This document shows, piece by piece, positions 11,740-23,144 of a stretch of 64,000 bases of DNA (position 1 is its first letter; each line of letters opens with the position of its first letter). The notes below the pieces were generated by a model that saw only the letters and a list, made by a program, of their open reading frames with translations, ran no database searches and was not told where the DNA came from. This DNA is from Ypsolopha sequella (taxonomy: Eukaryota; Arthropoda; Insecta; Lepidoptera; Ypsolophidae): the NCBI GenBank assembly GCA_934047225.1, contig OW204004.1, positions 6,576,401 through 6,640,400 of the forward strand, given 5' to 3'. The translations under genes were made by a program, and so were the position numbers.

Positions 11740-13406
11740 AGAGAAGTGAATAGATATGACTATTTCTACGAAAACGAATACACAGCCGTTTCAGCTGTGA
11801 GTGAAATTCAGAAAAATTGACATATTTACGAAGGCCAAACGATTGTGCTAACATTATTTTGGTTTCATAAGGACAGGATTTGCGAGCTTCTGAGTGAGTG
11901 GAACGTTCCAAATATCAACATCGTGGAAAGAGATTCAATTTGTGGTGCACAAGATAGTGTTTTATCAAATATAATACATAAATTCTTAATTGTGCAAGCA
12001 TTCTTGAACTCTAGATTACTATAGCTTGAAATTTACTAGGATTAACTCGTAGTACAAAAGCCCACTTAGCCTACTCGGATATTACATGTAGTTATATTTT
12101 TATATAAAATTATATGTAATTTGTTTCTTTAGCGAACCATTTTAAAGTGTTATTAATTGAGTAAATATAACTGGTTTGCAGCTGTTGAACTTATGAAGGA
12201 AGCAAAAAAGAAAGAAAAGAACTTTATTTTATACTAGGAATGACGATACAAATTGGATGTACAAAATTAAAAATCAAAATTTACATAACTGTAAATTTAA
12301 TGTAATAATAAGAAATAGGTGAATGCATCCAATGAGGATCCAGCCCAAAGACAATCTATCAAGCACTTATTGTGTTGATGAAACAGTCTTTGTGAAATAT
12401 TAGTCAAGACAAACTTGGAAGTATTATGTTGGAATAATCCAAAGCATTAATGCAGACCGATTCACAATATTATTCTACAAAACAGTTGGCAGAAATAATG
12501 ACTTGAAATTTGTAAAACCCAAAAAAAAAGACGTTGACATTTTAACATCAGTATCTATACTAAAAACTGTTGAAATTATGCATATTTCACAGATCCCAAA
12601 AGAGTACATTCTATACAACGAAGAAGACTTTATTTATTTTAAGTTTTTTCTCAGAAATGTCTTCTAAAATCATAAATACCTATTGCTCTATAATTTGTTA
12701 TTTGCTTGATAAGTGAAAGAATGTAAAAATTAATGATTATGTATGTTTCCATTATGATATTAAGACTTATACAATTAAATGAGACTTTGAAAATTGAGTT
12801 GAGATTTTGGACGAATATAAAATAAATAAAAAAAGAGCAAATTGTTTTTTAAACTAATGGAGAGGGTCTTAGAACAAAGCGTAAGACTAAACTTTACCCA
12901 AAAAAAATTGAGTGTGCAGGAATACGTTGTTTAGAAATTATTAACAAATTTTCAGAAAAAAAAACTTACCAAATAGCCCCATCCTACGTTATGGGAAGAG
13001 GCCATCCGAGTATTTATTACCACGTTAAGTATAAAATTACCACAAGAAATAAGATCCAGTCTTAATCCTTAAAATATTAAAAATACGCTAAAAAGTCACT
13101 TTATTCCTTTAACTAGGAAATGAAATTGGAAAATCCTGCATAAGTCATTCAATTGCTACTTGCGCTGCGCCGCGATAAGAGCATCTTTTTATTTGTATAC
13201 CATTGTTCGATCGACTTGTCATTTACCTTACAACTTTATACCTCTTAATTCTGTATTGAAATTCTGCAATAAGTCAAGATCGACTAAAATGTATTTTTTG
13301 CCTTTACTTATTTTTGTAACATCTACGTAACATTGCAATAGCAGCCGTTCGACAAACAATTTTCTACTCATATGTTGTATAATTAAAATTTGCATGCAGG
13401 TAGCTT
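11740..13406. other. Non-coding AT-rich stretch
   Basis: No gene recognised. Only low-complexity AT sequence and short homopolymer runs are seen. Confidence 0.45.
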
Positions 13407-14214
13407 CAGTATTTATTTGTTTATTTATTTATTTATTTTTTCTGCTTTTGGGGGCATAATCTCATGCACGAATATGAGTATTATTCACGAATTGTAGTAT
13501 CAGGACAAACTCATGCGAGTTTATTGATACTATTCATCATGTAAAAAAATAGTGTAAAATTATGAATAAATAAATATATAAAAAACTATACATTTTAAGG
13601 ATTTTAGGAGAAATCAAGGGTTTAATTCTGGAATCTTAACAATGTAGCTCCTATAAGTAACAAACTTTGAGTGAGATTTAAATAAAATGCAGAATACAGT
13701 TACAAAATTCACTTTTATTAAATCAATGCAGACAGAGAGGAGTCTTCGAAAATTACTAAATATAATCAAATTCCATTTAAATTAGGGTGAGTTGACATCA
13801 TAAATGTAAAAAAAAACGATTTAGCTCACTTTTTATTATCAGTTACATAGGTGAAACAAAAGGCAATGTTAATGAAACAAAATGTGTTAGGCTTCTACAA
13901 GTCTGAAAGTGCACATACGAATCTTGATATAAACTGCTCTGCAGTGGCTGAACACGCCTTAATTTCTAGTCTAGGGTGCTAATATTACAATTTTTGAACG
14001 TTAATTCAGTCTTTCATAATCACAACGAGTCTTTAGCTCTACCTTCAAAGAATGCTAGTTTTAGTTTTATTTTTAAATAGATACGATAAGATGAGTTTAT
14101 TCATGAAAGTAGGTAGTGTTACATTTGATCTTACGATAAACTGATGTGCTCTACACTCTGCCGAAAGGCGTATGAATATAAAATTAGTATACACAAAATT
14201 AGAACATCATGCAC

Positions 14215-14246
<32 letters not shown>

Positions 14247-14265
14247 TATTGATCTATTACCCCTC

Positions 14266-14656
14266 GGCCATAGCTTCAGGTTTCGAGAGGCGCGCCAAGC
14301 AGTTCTTCTTGCGACGGCGCCGGCGTAGTAGAGAGAACAAATGTATGAAGTTCTATAGGGCCGGCCCTTAGAATATAGTTATTATTCTAAGGGCCGGCCA
14401 TGGGTCGCATCTCGCGCGTCTTGTCCGGCTTCGAGTGACTTGCGCTCTCTCGTCGGCGGTGTGCGGGGAGGCGGGGAGCCGCGCTAATGATCGAGCGCAT
14501 AGGAAGACCCTAGTGTCGAGCGCTTTGAGCAAGCGAGCGCGCTATACATCCGATGCGGTGGAAGGCGCCGACGGGTGTCGTGGCAGGGCAAAGCCCGTCG
14601 CAAAAACCGCCTGGAAGCGCACCAAGAAGCGCCGCCAGAAGCCTGAAGCTATGGCC
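14266..14656. repeat. GC-rich island bounded by inverted repeats
   Basis: A GC-rich segment in AT-rich surroundings, bounded by the perfect inverted pair GGCCATAGCTTCAGG (14266-14280) and its complement (14642-14656), with looser symmetry further in. The plus-strand frame 14435-14761 is open and gives a basic peptide (TAWKRTKKRRQKPEAMADRL) that is nearly the same in the partner copy at 52938-53267. DNA identity between copies is high everywhere, so conservation of the frame is not evidence of a gene. A foldback transposon is a reasonable reading. Confidence 0.5.
14359..14400. repeat. Copy-specific GGCCGGCC palindrome
   Basis: The arms GGGCCGGCCCTTAGAATA and its complement flank a short TA-rich loop. 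The partner copy has a single GGGCCGGCC here, so this palindrome is a local inverted duplication unique to the left copy. Confidence 0.75.
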
Positions 14657-15395
14657 GACCGGTTAGACATTTTAAGAAAAGGAAATTGTATTTACAGAAT
14701 TAATTATCTTGCAAATTGTTCTGGCTCCAGTCTCAGACAAAATAGCCTACCAAAGAAATAAAATACTTTAATGACAATAAAAAATAAAAATAAACTACAA
14801 TAACAAATATCTATGTCACAGATAAAATTAAATTGATTTATCATTAATAAAGTCTTTCACAGTGTTATAACATTTTTCAGGTAGAATATTGTATAATTTG
14901 TTTTTAAATTCATTTATGCTGAGTTCTTTCCAGTTTTCGGAATTTTATAAAATAGTTTAGGGCCCATGACAAATATTTTTTTGTATAAAAGTTCTGTACT
15001 TATCTATAATAATAATGAAATTTAGAGATTTCAGTTGTTTTTCATTGTAAAAAAATAATCACAGCAAAACCATCGTGGGATTAATTCTTACAAATGAAAT
15101 TTGAAGTCTGTATATTTGTTTGTTGGTTTATTTATTTAAAACAGAAACCAGAACCTCTATAAATACAAAAAACATGAAAAAAATGGGCTGCTATCGCACA
15201 ACACGGCACAAATCACGTCATATTTTTCATATTTATCTGGAAACAAAATAAGTTATCCGTACATTACACATAAATTACAAATAAATTTATTACATTTGAA
15301 TTTTATTTGGCATGTCGTTTTTAATTTAAAAAGTACCACATTTGTATAGAATTTTGTGCTGGAGACTCTTTATTATAATTACTTAGGAACTGTAT

Positions 15396-15819
15396 CAGTG
15401 GCGTAGCTAAATAGGATACAGGTACAGGATACAGTGGTTGAACTTATCATTAGTAGGCTTAATCCATACGTCATCTCTATGAGGGGTAAAATCTCTGTGT
15501 TTATATAAAAGAAAATGGGACTAAATAAGCAACGACGCATTATAAAATCTTTATTATACAGATGAGATCAATAGATGACAAAGAAAAACGATTTTTAACA
15601 GAGTTCCCTGTGCAATTGACAACCTCTTGCGCGCTTTGATTTTTGCGAATTAGTCTATAACTTCACTTGAAAATTCTTGTGAGCAGGGTCGAGGTTTTCT
15701 AGCTTCAGGAGCTGGCGAATTGGCTGACCCGCTCTTTTCAAAGCTTAGGTTGGAGGGCCCCCTGAGCTCCGGGGCCCTGGTGCACTGCACCAGCTGGCCC
15801 TATGATAGCTACGCCACTG
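15396..15819. mobile_element. Non-autonomous hAT element, 8-bp TSD, empty site known
   Basis: The 424-bp element begins CAGTGGCGTAGCTA and ends TAGCTACGCCACTG, and is flanked by AACTGTAT at 15388-15395 and 15820-15827. The partner copy at 55416-55423 has one AACTGTAT and no element, so it is an exact empty site. An 8-bp duplication and these termini fit the hAT superfamily. No transposase is encoded. A lone matching right end lies at about 24347-24362. Confidence 0.93.
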
Positions 15820-16019
15820 AACTGTATATAAACAATCAATACAGTAAACTAAAATGTTAAGATTATGAAAACAAATTTAGTCTAATCACCAGACCTAACT
15901 TTTAAACCTTAAGCTTAGGAGCTACTAGGCTTCATCTTGGGTAGCTAAGATATAATCGTTTTTTTTTTAACTTCAATTTGTGTGACATGGTAATATTTAA
16001 ATATGTTTTTTGGCTACTG

Positions 16020-16170
16020 CGTCCAAGTCTCGCTCCCGGTTCCGTGGACGATCTCCACATCCACGTCAACAGTTCCAGCGCTCCCACTTTCAGTCCACTG
16101 GGGACCATCAATGTTGGTATCATCGTACTTTTGGTGAGAAAGCTTCAAAGTGTCGTTCTCCATGTAACTA
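16020..16170 (+). pseudogene. Gypsy gag C-terminus with CWYH-type zinc motif (left copy)
   Basis: A plus-strand frame encodes an Arg/Ser-rich tail followed by CWYHRTFGEKASKCRSPC at 16112-16165. This Cys/His cluster is characteristic of Gag in a group of arthropod Ty3/Gypsy elements, just before the protease. Only fragments of the protease follow (AANGTVIHTYGTIS at about 16385-16425), because the internal region is deleted here. The paralogous copy at 55660-56281 keeps more protease, but its Trp codon in this motif is a stop. Confidence 0.7.
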
Positions 16171-16479
16171 TTCAAAAAACTAGTTGATCGATCGCTAGTA
16201 GCGGCGAGTGATTGTGATTCCGTATCAAGCCGCTTGTTTGTGAGTGATAAAAAAACGAGCATTCAATTTTCGGTCGATACTAGATCTGAATTGTGTGTCA
16301 ATCCAAAAATATTTGATGTCAACCCAAAATCAAATACTTGAAAGGACCTCATAGACCTAAAACTAATTATGATTTGTTTGCTGCAAATGGCACTGTTATA
16401 CATACTTATGGTACAATAAGTATATAATTAAGTAGTCTGTATGTAGTTAGTCCTGGAACTTATTAGGGACCGTGTATAT

Positions 16480-16640
16480 CTCATTTACTATTGGGGGAGG
16501 GTAATGTATCTACAGCTATACATATGTACAACTATACCTACAGACCTATACGCAGTGCCAATAAACCAGTCCTCCATTAGCCACCATGTTATCATTTACC
16601 GTTCCCGTTAAACATCAAACTTTTCACACCCGCATCCATT
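16480..16640 (+). mobile_element. PPT and start of a 3' LTR of the degenerate Gypsy element
   Basis: The purine run TTGGGGGAGGGTAA at about 16490-16504 is followed directly by TGTATCTACAGC, the expected polypurine-tract/LTR junction. An AATAAA signal lies within the next 60 bases. The same arrangement occurs at 57612-57780 in the partner. The LTR right end and the 5' LTR were not found. Confidence 0.5.
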
Positions 16641-16859
16641 GCACAATATCCTAAAAAGCAATGGAGTGAATAAAACCTGCAACAAACAAAAAGGTGATTC
16701 ATTAAAACAGTAATTTGCCCTAAATTTTGTACAACAATGATATTTTGCTGATACATAATGAAACGGCTACTCATGATATATACCGACGAATGTCCAAAGT
16801 CTGACGGTAGGTCAACTTTAGCGCCCGTAGCCAGAGAATATAAAGTATTACGTAGCATG

Positions 16860-17570
16860 CTACTTATTTGAATCACAAGTGCGAGGATCGTGACACGATG
16901 TCTTTGCGATTAAGGCGCTACGGAAAAAAAATCGACACTTTTAGAACTTGCATATCTACTTAAGTAAATAATGTATTATTTTGATAAAATGGTATATTAT
17001 TTTTGAAATCTTTTTCTAGGGACCTATTACACAGAAACGCGATTGGAGCATTTCGGCTCGATATAAATATTTATTGAAATAAGGTCTTTTTCGACGAAAA
17101 TTCTCCTGGTTTGACAATTTGGAATGACATATGGACTGCAAATATATTTTATTAGATGGGTTTTAACAGTATCTAAGACCTGATTCAACTAAATTTTGAA
17201 AGCAACTTTAGAACATTTTAAATTAATAAAAAAACCTTTTTGCTACTTTTCTTCGAATCCATCCCTCTCGCACTGAGGGTTTTTTGCATATGGAATAACA
17301 AGGACGCTAAAACTTTTACATATCGCCTTAAACACTACGTCACGCTCCTTGCACTTTTGATTCAACTAGCGGCGTTGCGCGCTATTAAACACTATGCTAC
17401 AGGTCCTGGGCCCTGGGCCTATAGCAGTGTTTAATCACGCGCGACGCCACTAGTTGAATCACAAGTGTAAGGAGCGTGACGTACTGTTTGTAAAAACATC
17501 GTGTCATGCTTCTCACACTTGTGATTAAACTAAGTCGCATCGCGCGCGATTGAACACTGTGCTACCATAT
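16860..17570. repeat. Compound foldback region
   Basis: About 17338-17481 forms a long imperfect palindrome centred on TCCTGGGCCCTGGG. Its arms contain CACGCTCCTTGCACTT and the complement AAGTGTAAGGAGCGTG. A further arm reaches 17565 (CGCGCGATTGAACACTG). Related arms occur near 6180, 44937 and 58480-58790. Probably a MITE family with long inverted arms; no protein is encoded. Confidence 0.65.
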
Positions 17571-17589
17571 GGTTTTACTATGGTGCTAC

Positions 17590-18398
17590 GGCTGCATCTT
17601 CAACGTCATCGTCAACGTCATTGTCAACGTCATCGTCAACGTCATCGTCAGCGTCATCGTCATGGTCATCGTCATTGTCATCGTCATTGTCATCGTCATC
17701 GTCATCGTCATCGTCATCTTCAACGTCATCGTCATCGTCATCGTCACCGTCATCGTCACTGTCATCGTCATCGTCACCGTCATCTTTACCGTCACCGTCA
17801 AAGTCATCATCAACGTCATCGTCATCGTCATCTTCAACGTCATCGTCAACGTCATCCTCAACGTCATCGTCAACGTCATCGTCATTGTCATCTTCAACGT
17901 CATCGTCATCGTCACCGTCATCGTCAACGTCATCAGCAACGTCATCGTCATCGTCATCTTCATCGTCATCGTCATCTTCATCGTCATCGTCATCGTCATC
18001 GTCATCTTCAACGTCATCGTCATCGACATCGTCACCGTCATCGTCACCGTCATCGTAAACGTCATCATCAACGTCATCGTCAACGTCATCTTCAACGTCA
18101 TCGTCAACGTCATCATCAACGTCATCGTCATCGTCATCGTCAACGTCATCGTCAACGTCATCGTCACCGTCATCGTCAACGTAATCGTCATTGTCATCTT
18201 CAACGTCATCCTCATCGTCATCGTCATCGTCACCGTCATCGTCACGTCAACGTCATCATCAACGTCATCGTCATCGTCATCTTCAACGTCATCGTCAACG
18301 TCATTGTCAACGTCATCGTCAACGTCATTGTCAACGTCATCGTCAACGTCATCGTCTCCGTCATTGTCATCGTCATCGTCACGTCATCTTCATCGTCG

Positions 18399-18430
<32 letters not shown>

Positions 18431-19267
18431 TTCAACGTCATCGTCATTGTCACCGTCATCTTCACCGTCACCGTCAAAGTCATCATCAACGTCATCGTCA
18501 TCGTCATCTTCAACGTCATCGTCAACGTCATCGTCAACGTCATCGTCATCGTCATCTTCAACGTCATCGTCATCGTCACCGTCATCGTCAACGTCATCAT
18601 CAACGTCATCGTCATCGTCATCTTCAACGTCATCGTCAACGTCATCGTCACCGTCATTGTCATCGTCATCGTCACGTCATCTTCATCGTCGTCGTCATCG
18701 TCATCGTCATCGTCATCTTCAACGTCATCGTCATCGTCACCGTCATCTTTACCGTCACCGTCAAAGTCATCATCAACGTCATCGTCATCGTCATCTTCAA
18801 CGTCATTGTCAACGTCATCGTCAACGTCATCGTCATCGTCATCTTCAACGTCATCGTCATCGTCACCGTCATCGTCAACGTCATCATCAACGTCATCGTC
18901 ATCGTCATCTTCAACGTCATCGTCAACGTCATCGTCAACGTCATCGTCAACGTCATTGTCAACGTCATCGTCAACGTCACCGTCAACGTCATTGTCAACG
19001 TCATCGTCATCGTCACGTCATCTTCATCGTCATCGTCATCGTTATCGTCATCGTCATCGTCATCTTCAACGTCATCGTCATCGTCACCGTCATCGTCACC
19101 GTCATCGTCAACGTCATCATCAACGTCATCGTTATCTTCAACGTCATCGTCAACGTCATCGTCATCGTCAACGTTATCGTCAACGTCATTGTCAACGTCA
19201 TCGTCAACGTCATCGTCAGCGTCATCGTCATGGTCATCGTCATCGTCATCGTCATCGTCATCTTCAA

Positions 19268-19308
<41 letters not shown>

Positions 19309-19505
19309 CCGTCATCGTCACCGTCATCGTCACCGTCAACGTCATCATCAACGTCATCGTCATCGTCATCTTCAACATCATTGTCAACGTCATCGTCAAC
19401 GTCATCGTCAACGTCATTGTCAACGTCATCGTCATGGTCATTGTCATCGTCATCGTGTTCGTCACGTCATCTTCATCGTCATCTTCATCGTCATCGTCAT
19501 CGTCG

Positions 19506-19550
<45 letters not shown>

Positions 19551-19553
19551 ACG
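17590..19553. repeat. Hexamer satellite (GTCATC/GTCAAC type), about 2 kb
   Basis: Nearly the entire segment is built from the six-base words GTCATC, GTCAAC, GTCACC and GTCTTC, ending in a pure (CAT)n run at about 19506-19551. Larger blocks recur: the phrase ACCGTCAAAGTCATCATC appears near 17791, 18466 and 18755, and CGTCACGTCATCTTCATCG starts blocks near 18379, 18672, 19012 and 19462. The repeat has few stop words, so long open frames occur on both strands (Val/Ile, Ser, Arg/His and Met/Thr repeats). These are artefacts, not genes. The partner block lacks the array. Confidence 0.95.
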
Positions 19554-19559
19554 TTGTAC

Positions 19560-20238
19560 AACGTTATATCTTGAACTCCATAGTAATTGTTTAAGGGCTA
19601 AAAAGAAGAATTCAAGCGCTTCTGTACCCCAAAAAGAGTAAAAATACTCCATAGTACGGTGATTGTTGATCCCAAAGCGTTGTAATAGTGGTCACTAGCG
19701 CCTTTCTACTTCTTAAATCGTTTAAATGGATATAGTAAACGTCTAAGCCAGTTGTAGCAAGCCGCCATTACAGTTTTTGATAAAGAAATTAATCATGTCG
19801 AAAAATCGATCACTTTTCTTACCTCAGGCCATAATTTAAAAAATAAACATACCCATTTTACATGTAATGCTGTAATAAAATCACAAAAAGACCTAATGCC
19901 TCATTCGAGAAGAAATTACAAGTTAACCTAAAAAAATTATTGCACTTCAATAACATAAATGACTAAAAATTCCACGAGTTTCGCAAGCGCATGAAATATT
20001 TAGCTAAATGAATGCATATTTTGTCAGTAACCTGATGCTCGCACTAGTTTTTTACGTATGTGAGTGAAAATTCATTCCAATTAATTACCTATATTTATTC
20101 GTCCATTATTGACATTTATCAGATCACTTTTTAAATCATCTTATAACATATATTCCTTTCACTCATGCTATTGAAAATGTAATAAAAAAACACTTGAGAT
20201 TTATTTCAGTGTTACAGTCACGTCGCAATCATGTTTAA
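19560..20238. other. Non-coding AT-rich stretch
   Basis: No recognisable feature lies between the satellite and the 82-bp array. Confidence 0.45.
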
Positions 20239-20566
20239 ATTCTATTAAGGTGGTATAAGAACTTATTGTATTTCTTTTACCTCCTACAATCGCTTTTCAC
20301 GCACCTTTGTATATGTGCATATTCTATTAAGGTGGTACAAGAACTTATTGTATTTCTTGTACCTCCTACAATCGCTTTTCACGCACCTTTGTATATGTAC
20401 ATATTCTATTAAGGTGCTACAAGAACTTATTATATTTGTTTTACCTCCTACAATCACTTTTCACGCGCCTTTGTGTGTGTGCAAATTCTATAAAGGTGGT
20501 AGAAGACCTTATTATATATCTTTTAGGTCCTACAATAACTTTTCACGCGCTTTTGTGTCGTTAAGG
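20239..20566 (+). repeat. 82-bp tandem repeat, four units
   Basis: Units start at 20239, 20321, 20403 and 20485, each opening ATTCTATWAAGGTG. The fourth is the most diverged. The period is not a multiple of three, so the open frame across it is accidental. Confidence 0.93.
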
Positions 20567-20719
20567 CCCGTATAAAGTGGGCCCTTTTCGGTGTTATAGA
20601 AGTGATTGAGAAGTTCTCTATCGCTACTGTAGCGCTTGCTTATGATGGTTAAGCCGTTATAAACCTCTCTTAAGCGGCATTTGTAACGCTCATTATACCG
20701 CTTAGGTGCTACTTGGGCA
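20567..20719. mobile_element. Possible right end of a CCCAAGTAGC-type element
   Basis: GCTACTTGGG at about 20707-20716 equals the right terminus of the element at 45832-47508. The preceding TTAAGCGGCATTTG...ATACCGCTTA arms are palindromic. The non-LTR element begins directly after it, so the full element is not seen. Confidence 0.35.
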
Positions 20720-22105
20720 GCGATGTCTATCCGAAGGCATTTTTCCGAACATATTAAAGAAAGCTATTGTTATACCCATTCACAAAACAGGCCCAAAAGA
20801 TGATTTGAACAATTACAGGCCCATCTCAGTACTACCATCGATATCTAAAATCTTAGAAAAGATCATAAATATAAGGTTGGTTAATTACCTTGAAAGCAAT
20901 AATATCCTATCAAATAATCAGTTTGGTTTTAGAGCGCAAAAGTCAACGAATGACGCCGTCCACTTTTTAACTGACCATGTGTCCTCCAATCTGGACAAGG
21001 GCTTAAAACCTTAGGAATATTTATAGATCTAGCGAAAGCTTTTGACACAGTTTCTGTCCCAATATTATTGGATAAATTAGACAAGATAGGTATTAGAGGC
21101 GCTCAATTAAATTTATTTAGAGATTACCTCAGCCACCGCTCTCAATGTGTTAAAATCAATAACTATATTAGCTCAGACCTCATGATAGAATTTGGAGTCC
21201 CTCAGGGTAGCATCCTTGGCCCGACCTTGTTCTTGATATATTTAAATGAACTTTGCAACATTGAATTACAACATGGCACCTTGATATCCTATGCCGATGA
21301 CACAGTGCTACTCTTCTCGGGGAATACTTGGAATGACGCTTACAACTATGCAGAGAAAGATTTCTCTAATGTGACTAACTGGCTTCAACGCAACTTACTA
21401 ACATTGAATACTGATAAGACTAAATACATAGCTTTTTCAATAAGAAACCCTCAACAACCATTACTAGATAAAACAATTAGAGCTCACCACTGTTCCTCTT
21501 CCAATCGGCAAGTATGCAATGCATGTCCTCTCATTCATAAAATTGATTCCATCAAATACTTGGGCGTAATGGTAGATGCAAATCTTACGTTTCAACAACA
21601 TATAAACCTACTTGCTTCCAGGGTCCGAAAGCTTATTTTTGTCTTCAAAAAACTACGATGCCTCGCTCACAAGAAACTGCTCAATCAAGTATACTCAGCC
21701 TTATGTCAGTCCATTCTAACATACTGCATTTCATCATGGGGCGGTGCTGCTAAGACTACTCTACTAACACTTGAACGAGCACAACGTACGATACTAAAGG
21801 TCTCAACTTTTCGGCCTTTTTACTTTCCAACCAGGGAACTATATCAATCCTGTAAAGTCCTAACAGTTCGCCAACTTTTCATTTTGAAAATAACTCTAAT
21901 GCAGCATAAATCCACATCATACAATCCGGAAATAACAAACAAAAGACGCATGGACAAAGTCTACACTCATTCACGCACCGAACACGCTTTTGCACAAAAA
22001 TTCTTCTTATTTCTAGGCCCGTATCTTTACAATAAAATAAATAAAATAATCAACATATTCGACCTTACCAGCTTTAAATGCAAAAATAAAGTCTCAGAAT
22101 GGTAA
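20720..22105 (+). pseudogene. Jockey/CR1-like RT, 5'-truncated, one frameshift
   Basis: The first frame (to 21014) starts mid-RT (CLSEGIFPNILKKAIVIPIH; RPISVLPSISKILEK; NQFGFRAQKST). The second (to 22105) continues with LGIFIDLAKAFDTVS, GVPQGSILGPTLF at about 21195 and the catalytic YADDTVLLF at about 21290, then thumb (SIKYLGVMVDANLTF) and the C-terminal region. A single-base slip near 21009 separates the two frames; otherwise the domain is intact. The endonuclease half is missing, consistent with incomplete reverse transcription. Downstream 22106-22425 is the 3' UTR, ending in AAATAAATATT and (ATT)n. It is related to the minus-strand element at 8263-9682 but better preserved. Confidence 0.88.
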
Positions 22106-22428
22106 AAAAGTCTGTCCTACGATGAGACGGAAAACCTACTCACTGTGGTAAATAAGATGTTGTAAGATGCTATAATTAGTGTAAGTTGATAGTCTATCTA
22201 ATTTAATTTTAAGGTTTTGTCTGAAACATTTAATTAATTCTTAAGTATACAAATTGTTATCTTTAATCTGACCTATTTTATATTCTGACCAATTTTTAAT
22301 GCCTAAAATACAGGCTACTTTCGTAGTTTAGTTTAGGCAATAACCTTTCATTAGCCGTAAGATGTTATCTTGAATGTACTACTCTTAAGTTCCTTTTACT
22401 CAAATAAATATTATTATTATTATTATAG
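22106..22428 (+). mobile_element. 3' UTR and (ATT)n tail of the preceding non-LTR element
   Basis: Non-coding sequence ending in AAATAAATATTATTATTATT at about 22400-22426, the usual microsatellite-like tail. The next bases (TACTACCACAGATAAT) are shared with the right copy at about 60025, so the element ends here. Confidence 0.7.
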
Positions 22429-22795
22429 TACTACCACAGATAATATAGGTACTACCACAGTTTCCGAGAGAAGATGGAATATAAATAAGTCTATTTAAGC
22501 TAATTCTATTAAAAAATAACATTTCATTATAAAAATAAGGTGCGAGACCTCGGGAGATGTTGACAAATATGTGGCAAGAAAATGTCAAATTTCGCGATAA
22601 AAAGCCGCGCGCGTGTTTGTGGTGCTCGAACCCTATTGTCACGAATAAAGTCGCACGCGCATCTTGCATAAACAGCGTATTTGTCATGCTCGCTTGACGC
22701 GACAAACTACTGGGTAGGAAGTTATATCGCGAATTTTGACGGATTGTGCGCTAAAAAGCGCGATAAACGGAATCACACGTGACCATGCTATGACT

Positions 22796-22897
22796 TACCC
22801 TGCGTTCCGAAATAGAATTATATCGCTAAAATCGATTACGAAAGTATGAAGTGAATGGCTTATGATCCATTGTAATTCTATTACGGACCGCAGGGTA
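22796..22897. mobile_element. About 100-bp foldback MITE with TA flanks
   Basis: TA-CCCTGCGTTCCGAAATAG at the left is mirrored by CTATTACGGACCGCAGGG-TA at the right. The short length, long arms and TA flanks fit a Tc1/mariner-type MITE. The same element is at 61313-61414. Confidence 0.7.
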
Positions 22898-23144
22898 TAT
22901 GAGTGTGTGACTGATTAATGGAATGGCAATGGCACTAGGGTAAGCACCTAAGTAAAATTGTTGTTAATAATTATTGTTGTAGGTACAGTATTTTTTCGTA
23001 TGCATAATGTATAGAATTTTATTAACATAATTCCACATTTACAAAGGCTCATTTTCTTGTATTGCACTGTCTATCAAAGCTCAAAGTGGGTGAAGGGTAC
23101 GTTCACTTTTATTTCACAATACCTCTGACACCTCTTGTCTTCGG

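Larger units (their letters stand above)
13407..17596 (+). repeat. Duplicated block 2, left copy
   Basis: Matched on the same strand by 52017-58812. Relative to the partner this copy has a hAT MITE (15396-15819) and a small palindrome at 14359-14400, and lacks the RT insertion 53509-54956 and the Gypsy segment 56048-57545. Homology stops sharply at 17596, exactly where the satellite starts. Confidence 0.88.

Noticed and set aside
11429..11911. 160-codon minus-strand frame
   Set aside because: It lies antisense to the recognisable RTE relic and shows no domain.
14215..14245. (AT)n run as a regulatory element
   Set aside because: Simple repeat with no further support.
17550..19641. Very long open frames (up to 690 codons) on both strands
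   Set aside because: They are translations of the hexamer satellite; all are low-complexity Val/Ile, Ser, Arg/His or Met/Thr repeats produced by the same array.
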